Shown: positions 34,901 through 47,352, numbered from the stretch's first letter. The stretch is DNA of 64,000 nucleotides from Saccharum officinarum (GCA_020631735.1 CM036160.1:1720407-1784406); one strand, 5' to 3'. Program-made: numbers and translations. Notes: generated from the letters alone by a model not told the origin.

Positions 34901-36600
34901 CATCCCTAAAGAAGCTGTATCTGGAAGACTCTGGGGATCTTGGATACAAGATTGAGTGTAGTTCTCTCACCATCTTGCATTTATCAAATTGCCCTCTTGA
35001 ATCCATTGAACTGCAAATGCGCAATCTCCCGTTACTGCAGGAGCTCGAGATCAGTTATTGTCCCTCTCTGACAGTTATTAGAGATTCAGAACCTATATCC
35101 TCTGATATTTTACAGGGTGAGGCCAGAAGCAGAGCCATTGATCACACTTTCGTGTCCCTGACTGATGTAGAAATTACAGATTGCAGCCACTTATCAAGCG
35201 AGGAACAATTTCTACAACCAGTTTATATGCCTATCATCAAGGAAATAAAAATTTCCAATTGCAGAAACCTAGAATCGGTACCAACAGATAGGTTTGGATA
35301 TTTTCATTTCCTTGAAGTACTGAGTGTGTCCCATTGTCCAAAGATCAAATCACGACATCTGTTTGCTCCATCCCTAAAGAAGCTGTATCTGAAAGACTCT
35401 GGGGATCTCGGATACAAGATTGAGTGTAGTTCTCTCACCATCATGCATTTATCAAATTGCCCTCTTGAATCCATTGAACTGCAAATGTTCCGGTTACTGC
35501 AGGAGCTCAAGATCAGTTCTTGTCCCTCCCTGACAGTTATTAGAGATTCAGAACCTATATCCTCTGACATTTTACATGTTGAGGCCAGAAGCAGAGCCAT
35601 TGATAACACTTTCTTGTCCCTGACTGATGTTGAAATTACAGATTGCAGAAACTTATCAAGCCAGGAACAATTTCTGCAGCCAGGTTATGTGCCTATGATC
35701 AAGAAAATAGAAATTTCAAATTGCAGAAGCTTAGAATCGGTACCAACCGAAAGATTTGGATACTTTCGTTTAATTGAAGTACTAAGTGTGTCCCATTGTT
35801 CAAAGATCAAATCACAACACCTGTTTGCTCCATCCCTAAAGAAGCTGTATCTGGAAGACTCTGGGAATCTTGTTGGCAACATTGATTGTAGTTCTCTCAC
35901 CATCTTACATTTATCAAACTTTCCTCTAGAATCCATCGAACTGCAAGTGAGGAATTTTCCATTACTACAGCAGCTCAAGATCAGTTCTTGCGAGTCTCTG
36001 ACAATTATTAGAGATTCAGAACCTATATCCACTGACCTTTTCCATGAAGGGGCCCAAAGCAGAATGGGAAAGTCCCCCTCTGTCACTCACCTAACCATTG
36101 AGCTCTGCAAGGAGCTTAAAACCATAGATGACCTCCTATATCTCCCTGCCATTGAGAGAATTTGTATTATGTTCTGTGGCTTGTTATCCCTGCCAACTAA
36201 TAGATTGGGAAGTTTTCCTCTTCTGAAGGATTTGGAGATTATAAATTGTTCAAGTCTCGACTGGCAAAGTGGAATGTTGTTACCATCGTCCCTCCAAAAG
36301 CTCAAGTTATCGAGTTGTGGGGATTTCTCTGCCTGGTTTCCTAGTTGCCTGGAGAATCTCACCTCCCTCAGGTCACTGCAGATTTCTAACTGTGAATGCA
36401 TATTCTCCGTTCCAAGCCACCTGTGGAGCAGTAATCTCAAATCACTTCAGACTTTGCAGTTTGTTAGTTGTTCAAAGCTTAAATCAATCGGTGGACCAGA
36501 CGCAATTGCACACACAGAAAATTTATATATTGATTACTGCCCAGAGTTGAAGGAAATTGACCAGCCACTGAGCAAAGGCACAATGTTCTGCCCTTTCTAG
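31948..36600 (+). CDS. CC-NB-ARC-LRR (NLR) immune receptor, full-length uninterrupted frame
   Basis: A single 1550-residue frame runs to the TAG at 36598. Counting from 31984, the coiled-coil domain spans about residues 1-160 (LKDAVYDAEDLLDEF, typical of RGA-type CNLs). NB-ARC follows: P-loop GIGGVGKTT near 242, RNBS-A IIWICVSDDFDVKR, kinase-2 FLIVLDDMW near 316, RNBS-B MMLVTTRS, GLPL box as GSPLAAK near 410, RNBS-D LKRCFSFCAVYPKDY, and MHD in HDLMHDMAQ near 533. Residues 600-1538 are LRRs with four near-identical modules. These proteins are cytosolic ATP/ADP switches that recognise pathogen effectors. No ATG exists near the N terminus: the first in-frame Met lies after the CC domain, near 32391. 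Upstream the frame stays open to the acceptor tttgtccag|gat at 31947. An upstream exon must supply the start, and the phase-0 kinase exon ending at 31396 fits. Confidence 0.92.
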   Translation, partial: DRRNQNLQIQVNVNIINIPKTISAVNGLNECANLFHWVTSAISSLKSQSNETQKERLQRDICQLHSDLQCLTDTLPTIDNLIDRAERRIHHDSVADLLSRLKDAVYDAEDLLDEFRWYEKKVSVEGNAISVEPVIKFFQSVTQGSFNMVTGIHKRLNNLSKQLEKQGLLPAIPKFDKSSRPETSFFSTEAKMIGRDKEKKKLIMLLGVPTNKSSGHSGCKRKRRVSSSTSNQVCATIDSKEATIVSVRVLPIVGIGGVGKTTLAQDICNHSKVKGHFDLIIWICVSDDFDVKRLTKEAIEQTSGKVLENGNLNSLQLALANSVNKKRFLIVLDDMWDENEQHWKHFCAPFKNALQGSMMLVTTRSPKVADVVRTMDPFPLEGLKEDVFQKFFKFCVFGPNSSNIDPKLERIGEKILPKLRGSPLAAKTLGRLLGMSLELAHWDRILKSQLWELQQKETDILPALRLSYMYLPLYLKRCFSFCAVYPKDYIFKKEDLVEIWVAEGLVEHHPNISLYHTGGQYFEELAHLSFFQKYPRSHKKYVIHDLMHDMAQLVSKDECFIVKEKNDIPKIPQNVRHLSVLKGGDVQCSDLLKHDMAQHRKLRTLFCHLSLKTETDNTVMEKWCNELLCMRVMVCSISKWGLPGNISNMKLLRYLQILDSSLCKSLPSAFCCLYNMQIFNATKWSIDDIPSSFGMLINLQKFESVKCQFHHIHSVGTLKGATDQGQKSQFELKNYNGDSLPNSEQVHSYYSTNSTLLSITDVEITDCGNLSNLEQFLQPAYAPNIKKIEIFNCRSLESVPTERFRDLRSLEVMSVSNCPKIKSRHLFAPSLKKLYLENSGNLGYKIECSSLTILHLSNYPLESIELQMCNLRLLQELKISSCPSLIVIRDSKPISSDILHTEARSRAIDNTVLSLTDVVILNCQNLSSLEQFLQPGYVPTIKKIEISDCGSLESVPADRFGHLHFLEVLSVSKCPNIKSRRLFAPSLKKLYLEDSGDLGYKIECSSLTILHLSNCPLESIELQMRNLPLLQELEISYCPSLTVIRDSEPISSDILQGEARSRAIDHTFVSLTDVEITDCSHLSSEEQFLQPVYMPIIKEIKISNCRNLESVPTDRFGYFHFLEVLSVSHCPKIKSRHLFAPSLKKLYLKDSGDLGYKIECSSLTIMHLSNCPLESIELQMFRLLQELKISSCPSLTVIRDSEPISSDILHVEARSRAIDNTFLSLTDVEITDCRNLSSQEQFLQPGYVPMIKKIEISNCRSLESVPTERFGYFRLIEVLSVSHCSKIKSQHLFAPSLKKLYLEDSGNLVGNIDCSSLTILHLSNFPLESIELQVRNFPLLQQLKISSCESLTIIRDSEPISTDLFHEGAQSRMGKSPSVTHLTIELCKELKTIDDLLYLPAIERICIMFCGLLSLPTNRLGSFPLLKDLEIINCSSLDWQSGMLLPSSLQKLKLSSCGDFSAWFPSCLENLTSLRSLQISNCECIFSVPSHLWSSNLKSLQTLQFVSCSKLKSIGGPDAIAHTENLYIDYCPELKEIDQPLSKGTMFCPF
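34214..36075 (+). repeat. Four tandem LRR modules of about 467 bp inside the NLR
   Basis: Modules start at about 34214, 34682, 35150 and 35612 (spacing 461-470 bp, about 155 residues each). Each repeats the order LTDVEITDC, SLEQFLQP, IKKIEIS, LFAPSLKKLYL, CSSLTILHLSN, PLESIELQ, RDSEPISSD. They are highly similar at the nucleotide level, which indicates recent in-frame duplication. Confidence 0.92.
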
Positions 36601-37517
36601 ATTGGTTGCATGAGAAAGTGGGCTCGCGCGGAATGACATAATTTTTGAAAATGTATGCCACTACTTGCAGTATAAACTATGGTTACAGTTACAGTATGTT
36701 AGGACATTTGTGATTGTTTCTTTATGTCATGTTTTCATGAGTTAGATCATATATGTCTTATCTAGTTATTGTTTCTCAGTGAGTTAGTTTCATGAACGTC
36801 GTACATTTTTTGTTATAGAAGAATAGTCTTTCAGCAGCCACAAATCTTCGGTGTCCACAGAGTTCGTGTGAGTCGTTTCCGATCGTCACCGGTGTCAATT
36901 CCCGGTGAAGTCTGACAATTGTCATTAGAGTACTAGCAAGGAAGGCCCCATTTTGCAAAGGCAACAGCACCAACGGCGGAGACAAATCACCATCGCGATC
37001 ACGCTTGCCCTTTGGTAGACATAGGTGCTCGCGCACTCCCCATCACGCCGCTCGTGCACCCGAGATGCCCGGTGTCCGCACGAAGTGGTTGTCGAGCGCA
37101 TAATCAGGGAGGCATCGCTTGGTTCGTTTGGGCCGTTGGATGGTCTTCGGATGGGTGAAAATGAACAACTGCTTAAGTTACAGTAGCAGTAGTGTAGTAA
37201 CTGCACTGCATCTCAGTCCGCCGCTCTTATTCAATTCAGCTGTGTCGCTGTGAGAGATAGAGAGAGCAAAAGTGGTTTATGATGAGACGTTGAGGAGAAG
37301 TGCAAGACATTTGCGTCCGTCCAGGTTATGGTACAGGAGGGACCGGAGTCGGTGTTGGCCTGCACCCCACACGATGATCTGGAATTAACGTCGTCATAAA
37401 AGGGTACCCATAGATTGATGGAGTTTATCACCACCTCTCACGGGCGCGATAATCCACAATCTTAAAAGCGTCCAACAACACTTATCATACAAACAAAGAA
37501 GCATCCATATCTATCTA
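36601..37517. other. 3' flank of the NLR; no further gene recognised
   Basis: The NLR 3' UTR is expected in the first few hundred bases (AT-rich to about 36790). 36830-37200 is mixed and open in short minus-strand frames without a recognisable domain. Confidence 0.4.
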
Positions 37518-40500
37518 TCTATACTATAAAGGAGCGAAGAATTGTAAAATGTTTGTCACCTAAAAAAGTCCTACCCACCTATGATATGCACCCTTGGATG
37601 TATTTCAATTTTCCATCTAACGCTGGGTATACATCTGGCTGGTGGACCCACAGCCGAAGAGGACAGAACTTATGTGACGAAACACGCCTTCTCTCCCTAC
37701 GCACGACCCTTCTGTCTGATTTTTTTCACCCTCGGCCAGCATACCCGCCCGCGTACCCACCCCTCCCTTCGTTTTCTCCATTGTGTGCTCGAGGGATGGA
37801 AAGAAGCGGAAGGGGAAACAAGACGAGAGGAAACGGTTTTCCTCTCCCTATGACCCATCTAGCGGTTGCCCCTCCCAATTCCTGGCGTTCTCGATCGCCT
37901 ACCGCGGACCCGCCCTTCGTCTCCGGCACATGCAGCTCCCGAATCCGCCACGATGGACAGCCTCGGCGACGTGCGGAGCCACAGGGTGCGAGGCGGCGGC
38001 CGCAGCTCCTGAACCCTCTCTCCCACGACAGCGGCGGCGCTCCCAAACCTGCAGCGCACGCGGACCTGATCCAACCCTCACGCCACCATCTCCACCGTAC
38101 TAGCGGTGGCAACCGCATCCAAGCCCCTAGCAGCAGTGCCCTCCATGCGACGGCTTCCTCCATGCGGCGGCGCCCCTTTCATGGCAAACGAATTCCATGC
38201 TGCCATGGCTAGATCCTGTGCCCACCTCCTCCGATAGCAGCAGCACAGAAATCCCTAGATGGCAAACGAATTTGAAGTTCTCTCAAATTTGTTCTTCATC
38301 TAGGGTTTTCTGAAATCTTAATTGGCAAGATTCTTTCAGTCTTTTTAGGTTCTCTCTGTTGGAACGAAGTACCCTTGATGTGTTGAAGTTGTGGCTAAAA
38401 TTTCAGACCAATCGGACTTGATTTGTTTCACTTTTGGTGAAATTTTGGAGCCACTGCATGGAAGCTGTCATGGGCGTCCAAGGACGCTGATGCTCTGAGT
38501 GCGACACTTTTTTCTCATATTTTGAGGAAAACTAGGTGATTTGGTAATTCTAAAGCCACACGTTCCTTTGCCCTGTATCCATCTTTTTCCCTATCCAGAG
38601 TAGAATTACTAAGCAATTTATTCCAATGTTCATTATCTGTCCTTTCCCGACATAGTATTCCTTGATAGGCTAATATTTGCAGATAGTGGCATCTAATGTT
38701 GAATATTCACTACCAGGCAACATTGTGGAGTCCGCTGCACATGATCGGAAACTGTTTCATGCTTCAGGTTTGCGTGCTCTCAGTATATACATTAACACAT
38801 AGAGATTACCATTACTATGCTTCTAAAACCAAACTCAAGAGGCACACCTAACTAATAAACTGAATGGCAATGCACTGCTCACTGCTCATTGCTGAGGGGT
38901 GAATAAGCACTTTTGGTTCATTGAACAGTATCTAATATATTCACATCTCATCTGAATATCTGATCCCATCCTTTCCTTTGCATGCTTGTTTTCGCATGTG
39001 CATAAGTGAAGTATCCTATCGTCCATCATGGCTTTCTTTGTACAAATTAAGTTCCATGTTTGCCTATTCTCAAAAGACAAAAAGTCATTCTTGTCTTTGG
39101 AATTTCTATGCATTGTCCCTGACCAAACAGAAGCAACAAGCAACTCAAAAAAGGGGAAGGAAGCAACAGTAAAAGTCCTTGACCAAACAAAAGCAACAAG
39201 CAACTCAAAATGGGAGAAGGGAGCAGCATTCAAAGAGGGGCAAAAAAAAGTGGCAAGTATCACTGTTGCCCATTATAATTTATTTTTATACTTGTTAATC
39301 CGGCACTGATTTTTTTCTCTCATTTGATTCATCAGGAAAAAGCATTGATCGATGGTATATGGGTTAGATATGAAATTTCTTTATTTCACTTTCTTAGAAC
39401 GCTTGGCTATGTAATAAACAATATAAGTAACTCTATGTATGTTACCCTTTTTGGGTGAGTTATAAATCTTATTCTATGGCTTGATGACCAACACATGACT
39501 TTTAGATGTTTGATTCACATTACAAAAAAACACATTTCATTTTATTTGTGCTGCTTTAAGTATGACTCAAAATAGTGTGTTACTAAGATCAGGTTTATTG
39601 TACTATCCGGTGATATCAAAAAACTTTGTTTTCTTAGTGAATTCGTTTGGCCAGGGAGAAGGTGGCTAGGCACACGACCTCGGTGGATCTGGCAAGGAGG
39701 CAACCTTGTAGGAGAGTAGGCATCCCGGCACAAGTGGCTGGGGTAGAGGCAAACGCCCTCGGCGGGTTCAGCAATGAGACAGTCTGGCCGGGATAGATAC
39801 TTTGTTGTTGCTCTGAGACTGATACATGGATCTAGATTAAATTAATCATGCAAGTATGTATATGACAACTGTTGTGACATTTTTTGCAATTTTTGCTCAT
39901 TCAAGACTGTTGTGTCTCCTTTGCAAGCCATCAAAGTATTCTGTCTAGCTATGCATTGCCCCAACAATATAAATTTGTTCATTCAGGTCAGTTCTCTTTC
40001 TCCTTGGCCTTTTTTGTTAGGATGTAACTGTATCTATGCATTTAGTTGATACTTGCGAAGTTGCAAGTATGTTGCCTTGAGTAGGTAATTTCATTAAAAA
40101 ATAACTGGGAGTTGGTAGGAGATTCAGTAGCTAGAAAAACATGTATGATCACCTGGCCTCTTCGTAGTAGTATCTACAACTCAATAACCTTTGAACCAAC
40201 TGATGAAAACATGTGCTTACTTAAGAACCGCCGTATTTTCTTCCGTTGATGTTCATGATCAATTGATAGGTCATAGATTAAATTCCTTGAGCTATCCTAT
40301 TGCATATGAAACGATTGATTTCCCTCTGTTTTAACTCCCCCTTTGCACATGAAAGATATGATGCAAACATAATTCTAACATAGAGTGGGCAAGGTATAAT
40401 TGTTTATTGTCTTTGTTTATCTGATAGAATTGGTGTTTGTATTTGTATCTCCATAAAAATGTGCTCGTGATCATTTCTTGTAGTTAATTTAGTATCACCA

Positions 40501-40740
40501 AGACTAACAATCTATATGTCAACAACTCGACTGATTGATAACATAGTGGTTGATTTTCATTCCCTGCCTTTTGTGCGTTTTGACAGGAAGTGGAGCAAAA
40601 CTGTCTACCCACGGGCTGCCTGCCACCAGCCATTTGACTCCTATGGTGAGCGAGAAGGATGGCTACAAGATCAGCATCGAATTGGTGGCTGGGTTGTCAG
40701 CTGCTCTTGAAGCCAAAGCATCTGGGTGCTTCAACATAGC
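37518..40740 (+). other. Possible captured gene fragments with exon-like pieces; candidate Helitron-type 5' end
   Basis: 37518 begins tctatactataaagg, partly like the TCTMTAYTA start of grass Helitrons. A GC-rich block (37700-38230) follows, then AT-rich DNA with exon-like islands. Island 38684-38767 reads NVEYSLPGNIVESAAHDRK, has an upstream cag and ends at a gt. 39335-39361 is a short island. 40587-40740 reads KISIELVAGLSAALEAKASG after a cag acceptor. The first and third islands join in phase. The parent gene was not recognised, and no CTAG terminus with hairpin was found, so the Helitron idea is weak. Confidence 0.35.
39117..39232. repeat. Two-copy tandem repeat, period about 60 bp
   Basis: 'ccttgaccaaacaaaagcaa' with 'caagcaactcaaaa' and a purine-rich tail occurs twice, at about 39117 and 39177. 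It lies in a non-coding stretch. Confidence 0.8.
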
Positions 40741-40841
40741 AAGCTTATTTTTTTGAATGTCAACGCGCGGAGGGGTGGGGGTGGGTGGGGATATAGCCCC
40801 AAATCGGCTCGTATTATGTATTACAAAGTTGAGGAAGAAGA

Positions 40842-40889
<48 letters not shown>

Positions 40890-40890
40890 A
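40842..40890. repeat. (AAC)n microsatellite
   Basis: About 15 AAC units. It sits just left of where homology between the two kinase copies begins. Confidence 0.97.
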
Positions 40891-41169
40891 TCTGGTAAGA
40901 GTGTGTTTGTTTTTGGTAATATGTGACTGTTACACTTATACATATTATTTTTTGAATTGTCTTGAAGCCAAAATGTGCTTTATCTAGAAATTGTCATTTT
41001 TATTCTAGACAAGAAGTCTCTGCTTATTCCGTCATTCATTTTGATACTCTTGTATTTATTCAGTGAGAACATCTTGTATTAATTTTGCTAGCCCACAAGA
41101 GAATGTTTTGCAAGTTGAAGCGCCCACATTTGTTTTTCCTATAAGTTGAGAAAAAGCTCGTAATCAGGA

Positions 41170-42161
<992 letters not shown>

Positions 42162-43339
42162 TGTTAGAATATTAGGCAATTTCCATGTCATTTTAATTCC
42201 ATAAATTAACGTTATGATGATGACATATAAAAGATTATTAACCATTGAAATCATGTTATCAAACATATCCATAACAATATGGAATATGTGACCAATCATC
42301 ATGTGAAGCATGTGATTATTTAAAACATGAAAGCAAGATATATGAAGCATAACAGTAAGGTAAAACATATATCTCATAATAGCAATAAACATGTGACAGC
42401 ATGTGAAATGACATGACATAACTACTGAAACATACAGACAACAATGTATGAAACAACTTTACTGAACCAACGAAACAAGCAGACATGGCATATATCTTGT
42501 AACAAAAATAGACATCAGAAAACTGATGAAACAGTATATCAGAACATACGAAACATACTCATGACAGCATACGAAACAGCAGGCAAGAACTACTGAAACA
42601 TATAGGTTCTGGAAAGCATAAAACAGGGAGAAGATGTACAGTTCATACCCTCCCAAGAGCTCTGATGATCCCAATCCTTGTCTTGTCTCCGGCGTCATGT
42701 CGTAGGAGATGATGAAGATGAACTCCTCCGGGAAGAAGATGAAGAAATCGAGGAAGAAGACGACGAACGGCGGCGGTGATTCGGGCAGTCGCGTAGACGC
42801 TCCCCAAAAACCTAATTGCTGATCCCTCGTGCAAGGTCTCGAACGGCAAGGGCTTCGGAGGCACCTGCCCTCTCCCTTCTCCGTGCGCGCGGATTGAGGA
42901 GATGGAGAAACCTTCGTTGCGGCTGAAATATGGTTCTGTATTCTCTCTCGTATACCGAAGAGACATGGCTCTCTCCTTTATCTATGCGGCTGGGAGAGGA
43001 AGGAGGAGGGGGTGGGCATATGAAGAGTTCAACTCCCAGTTGAAACTCCCACGGTTAGTGAGGCATGTGAAGAGTTCATCTCTCAGTTGAAACTCCCGCG
43101 GTTAGTGAGTGCTAAAAATTAACACAACCACACCATGCCTTGCCCGCCTGCCACGCCCACGGCCCCGCCCGGCCCGACCTGGTGGGCGGCGGCGGCACGC
43201 GCGCGCGTGTGGCATGTCTTTGTCCGTTTCTTAACTTCTCAATTTAAGCAGAATAACTTCCACCATATAAGTCAAGTCAAGGACCCTTAGAATTCCAATC
43301 CGGTACAACTCATATTGTCCATAATTACACACCATAGAG
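42162..43339 (-). repeat. Copia LTR (low-coordinate copy, terminally truncated)
   Basis: Matches 47353-48450 over nearly its full length, starting tgttagaatattaggcaattt. Similarity stops at 'acaccatagag', so the last about 50 bp (the tgttggatttatt end on the minus strand) are missing. Confidence 0.85.
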
Positions 43340-43935
43340 CATCCTCACCAAACTCTAGGGTTTGTAATGATGAAGTATCAGAATCACAATTCTTTGATAT
43401 ACCAGTGTTTCGATGGAGACTGTTAAGTTGAACATCCATCTAGAACAAGAGTTTCACTCAGCCACAACTGAACAATGGACTATGCCTTGAATTGATAGTT
43501 TTGTGTGAGAAGAGATTCACTCAAGTCCTTAGCTGATACTAGGCTGCAAAAGGGATCCCCGTTGTTTTGAAGCATATAAGTCACACTTCTGTGCCTTTCA
43601 TGAGTATTTAGGGATTACTCGAGTCACATAGACTATGACCAGGAGTCTGACTCATATAGGTGTATTCCTCAAAAGATGTTCTGTAGGACAACATCTCACC
43701 TTTATAAGACTCTTAGAATACATTAAGGTAAATACCATCCTGCCTTACAGATAGGAAAGATGTGCATCAGAAATGAGTCAAGAAAGGGATCTTTCCTCTC
43801 AATCTACTCCTAGCTTGTTTCACCACTCTACTTCATGGGATCTCCGATCACATAGAGCATGTTACCACTATAGTAGATTTCATGTGGGTCTCATACCCAT
43901 TTCTCTCGATGCACTTTCTATCACATTTATTCGAT
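43340..43935. other. Non-coding interior of the copia element
   Basis: No coding is recognised where pol should lie. A 22-bp direct duplication (catttattcgattcaagaac) is present at about 43924-43964. A deletion of pol between this segment and the protease is inferred. Confidence 0.5.
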
Positions 43936-44990
43936 TCAAGAACATTTATTCGATTCAAGAACAACTTTGTAGCCATCTCGACATAACATAGATGCACTAA
44001 CAAGATTCTTCTTTATGGAGGGCACATGCTGCACGCTCTTCAATAGCACCGTCTTCCCCGAAGTAAACTTCAGAATGACCGTACCAACACCAAGAACATG
44101 AGCACGCGACCCATTCCCCATCAACAAGGCGCCAGACCTCTCGACCTGATAGGAAGAGAACAAAGAGACATCAGCACACATATGAATATTTGCACCACTA
44201 TCCATCCACCACTCAGGTGAATTACAAACTGAAAGAACAAATGGTAAAGAATTACCATACCCAGATGTTCCATCTCCAGTCTCAGTAGTTACAACATTGG
44301 CTGATTTCTTGTCCTGTGTGGACTTGCAGTCAAGGCACTCTCTTGCCCAATGCTGATCACTGCCACAGACAAAGCATCCTCCCTTTCCCTTGTTATTTTT
44401 GTTCTTCTTCTTAAACTGTGATGTTTGAATAGGCTGAGGTGTATTCTCTTGCTTGTTCTGGTTTTTCTTCTTGTTAAACTTGCGGAATTTCTTCTGCACC
44501 ACATTAGCAATAGAGGTCTCAACACCTTTCCCATTATCCTTTGCTCTAGCCCTCTCCTCAACATCAAGAGTACCGATGAGTTCTTCAACATTGAACTCCT
44601 GTCTCTTATGCTTGAGGGAGGTGGCAAAATCCTTCTAAGAAGGTGGTAACTTGGCGATTATACTGCCAGCCACAAACTTGTCAGGCAAAGGACAAGGAAA
44701 TAGTTCAAGTTCCTTAACTATGACTGAAACTCACGAGCCAGTTCCACTACAGATCAGTTCTCAACCATCTTGTAGTCATACAGCTGCTCCATGAGATACA
44801 GCTCGCTACCAGCATCGGTAACTCCAAACTTTCCAACAAGTGCATCCCACAGATCTTTCCCTATAGGGAGAATGATATAGCTTTTCTGGAACTTTGTGTC
44901 AAGTGCACTAATCACTGCACCTCGAAAGAGATTGTCATCAGCCTTAAACTTAGCCTCATCCTCAGGAGACAAGTTAGCAGGCTTGCCCTC
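43936..44990 (-). pseudogene. Copia gag (C-terminal part) and protease
   Basis: On the minus strand, 44990 to 44754 reads the gag core (SPEDEAKFKADDNLFRGAVI, then KDLWDALVGKFGV). A frame near 44502-43936 carries the nucleocapsid zinc knuckle CFVCGSDQHWARECL (CX2CX4HX4C intact) and the protease motif WWMDSGANIHMC. The pieces are in different frames, so the gene is broken. The N-terminal gag (KPDPFDGKNFLIWKAKMEL) continues at 47215-47352 beyond the solo LTR. Confidence 0.85.
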
Positions 44991-44998
44991 AGCGCATG

Positions 44999-47214
44999 TG
45001 AATGTCCCTAGTTTGGTTTTGGCTAATTGATGAAACCTAGGACTAACCTTTGTATCTAAGTGGATGATTTAGATAAAGGTGGTCATTGCATATGAGACAT
45101 GACATTGACTCATATGACCAAGATGGTGAAGACCAAGATGAGGCTTGGCTCGATGGACCGGTTGTGAAGGTGAAGGGCAAGTCGAGGCTTTGAAGCGAAG
45201 GACCATGCGATGGTGAAGCTTGAGCAAGACTTAGCGCCGATGGACTGATGCAACGGTGAAGAGTAAGTGAAGTCAAGGTCGATGGATCGAGACGGTCATG
45301 TGATGATATGAAGTGGATCATATCATTTGGAGAAACAAAGTGGGCTCAAGGCAAAGGTATAACCATAGGGCCATTTTGTTTTACACTCAAGACACCATAG
45401 AGGGTGTGAGTGGTTTAGGATCGATAGCCGAACTATTAAGAGGGGAAGTCTTATCGGTTATTCGATGCACGGGTGCCACTAGATGAATTCATGAAGTGCA
45501 TTGCATGTAGGGCCTAGTGAGCTAATTGGAAAACCTTTGAAAATGATTGAGAAAAGCTAACACACAAGCACATGGAGATGTACACTTGATGGTGTTGGCA
45601 CATTTGCAAAGGTGGCGTTGGTCGCGCTGTGGTTTATGGGTAGAAGGGGTTTGGGTTCCTCTCTCCCTCCCGCCGAGTGCGAGCGCGGGATTCAGGCGAT
45701 TTCAGGGAAATGAAATGCCTATTTTCCACTACGCCGGAAGTCGAAAAAGAAACGGAGGCGAACGGGGTCACTAAGATGACCGGACGCTGCACCGGACGCG
45801 GTCACTCGCGGGACCGGCGCGTCCGGTCAGGCGCCCTGAGGGAACTGCAGTTCGCAAGGTCGATCGGACGCGATGAGCGTCCGGTCACACACGATCGGAC
45901 GCGTCCGTCATCGAGGGAGCTTACTGGACTCCGACCGGACGCTCGCACTGTCGCATCCGGTCATCTTCTGGAGCGCGTCCGGTCATTGCTTCGCGGGCGC
46001 GGGTGCTGTGCGCATCGGCGCGTCCGGTCATTGCTTCGCGGGCACGCGGTACTGTGCGACCGGCGCGTCCGGTCGTTTGAGCAGCGCGTCCGGTCATAGC
46101 GTTTGACCGTTGGCGCACAGTGACCATTGGAGGATCTAACGGTCACGTTTGAATTCGAGGGACACGTGGACGTCGCAGGGCGACCAGACGCGGTGAAGCG
46201 TGTCCGGTCAGTTTTCGACCGCGCGTCCGGTCATCCCGAAAAAAACGGTCAGTGGAGTGGCAACGGCTCTATTTGGATGTGATGCTTATAAATACTCATT
46301 GGCCGGCCCTTGGGGAGGTCTCTTGGCATTTCTAACACTCTTGTGCATCCTTTGAGCTAGAGCTACTCCTCCTACTCATCTCTCTTGCTTGTTTGCAAAT
46401 CAAAAGTGAGATTGAGTGATCCCAAAGTGCATTGCATAGCTTGAGGGCATCTAGTGGCACTTGTGGGTGGTTTAACCGGTGGATTTCTTGTTACTCTTGG
46501 AGAGTACCGCTCCTAGCTGGCTTGGAGATTGTTGGAGGCGTTGGCAAGAGAAGGTGATTGTTCTTGGCCACCTCCGTTGTTTGTGAGAGGTTCTTGTGCT
46601 TTCCTCGGCGGACGCCAAAAGCAACTCTAGTGGAATGCGCGTGTCATTGAGTTACCTCACTTGAGAGTGGCGTCTTGCGGTGCCTTGCGGGGCGTGCCTT
46701 GAGGGGCAAGTGACTTGAGGGTCACATCGGGAACCATCTAAGTGTTGGTCGACACAACCGGTGACGTAGCTTGTCGGTGCACAAGTGAACACCGGGTGAA
46801 CAAAAATATTGTGTCTCTTGTCTCCCGGTGATTGGTCTTTATATTGAGTTGTTGTCAATATTGATTGATTGTATATCATCTTGGTGATTGGCAACATCTT
46901 CTCCTCACCGTCGGTATAAGAATCACAATCCTCTCTCTTGCACTTATCTTTACTAGATTATCTTGTGTAGCTCTAGTAGTAGCTTTGCTAGTAGTGTTGT
47001 TAGCTTGTTGTCTAGTGTTAAATTAGTGACATAGCTCTTGTGTGAACTAGAGATCATAATCTACTAGACTTGTGGATAGGAGGCTTGCATCACCACCTTT
47101 GGCTAAGCAAAACTCGCTTTTACGCCGTTTGTTATTCTAACAAGTTTGCTTAGTAGTGCTTGTAGAATTTTTTTTATAGGCTATTCACCCCCTCTAGCCA
47201 TCTAGGACTTTACA
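44999..47214 (+). mobile_element. Solo LTR nested in copia gag, second copy of the GCGTCCGGTCA family
   Basis: Begins tgaatgtccctag and ends aggactttaca, with the direct repeat gcatg on both sides (44994-44998 and 47215-47219). Removing it restores the copia gag reading from SCYHA to EGKPAN. It carries its own cluster of gcgtccggtca motifs at 45780-46230 and a 'tataaatactc' at about 46288, as in the copy at 25093-27076. The two copies are clearly diverged, so they are independent insertions. Confidence 0.92.
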
Positions 47215-47352
47215 GCATGATAACAAGACATAGCAGTTAGCCACAATTCCATCTTAGCTTTCCAGATCAAGAAGTTTTTACCATCAAAAGGATCAGGCTT
47301 CAACACAGCAGCAAAACCTCTGACAGAAAATGCCTATATTTAGTTTTTGGAT
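47215..47352 (-). pseudogene. N-terminal piece of the copia gag
   Basis: Read on the minus strand it gives FSVRGFAAVLKPDPFDGKNF and then the WKAKMELWLTAMSCYH segment, the start of a copia gag. It is separated from the rest by the solo LTR. Confidence 0.8.

Noticed and set aside
33504..36440. Minus-strand frames under the NLR, repeated four times
   Set aside because: They are antisense shadows of the tandem LRR modules on the plus strand.
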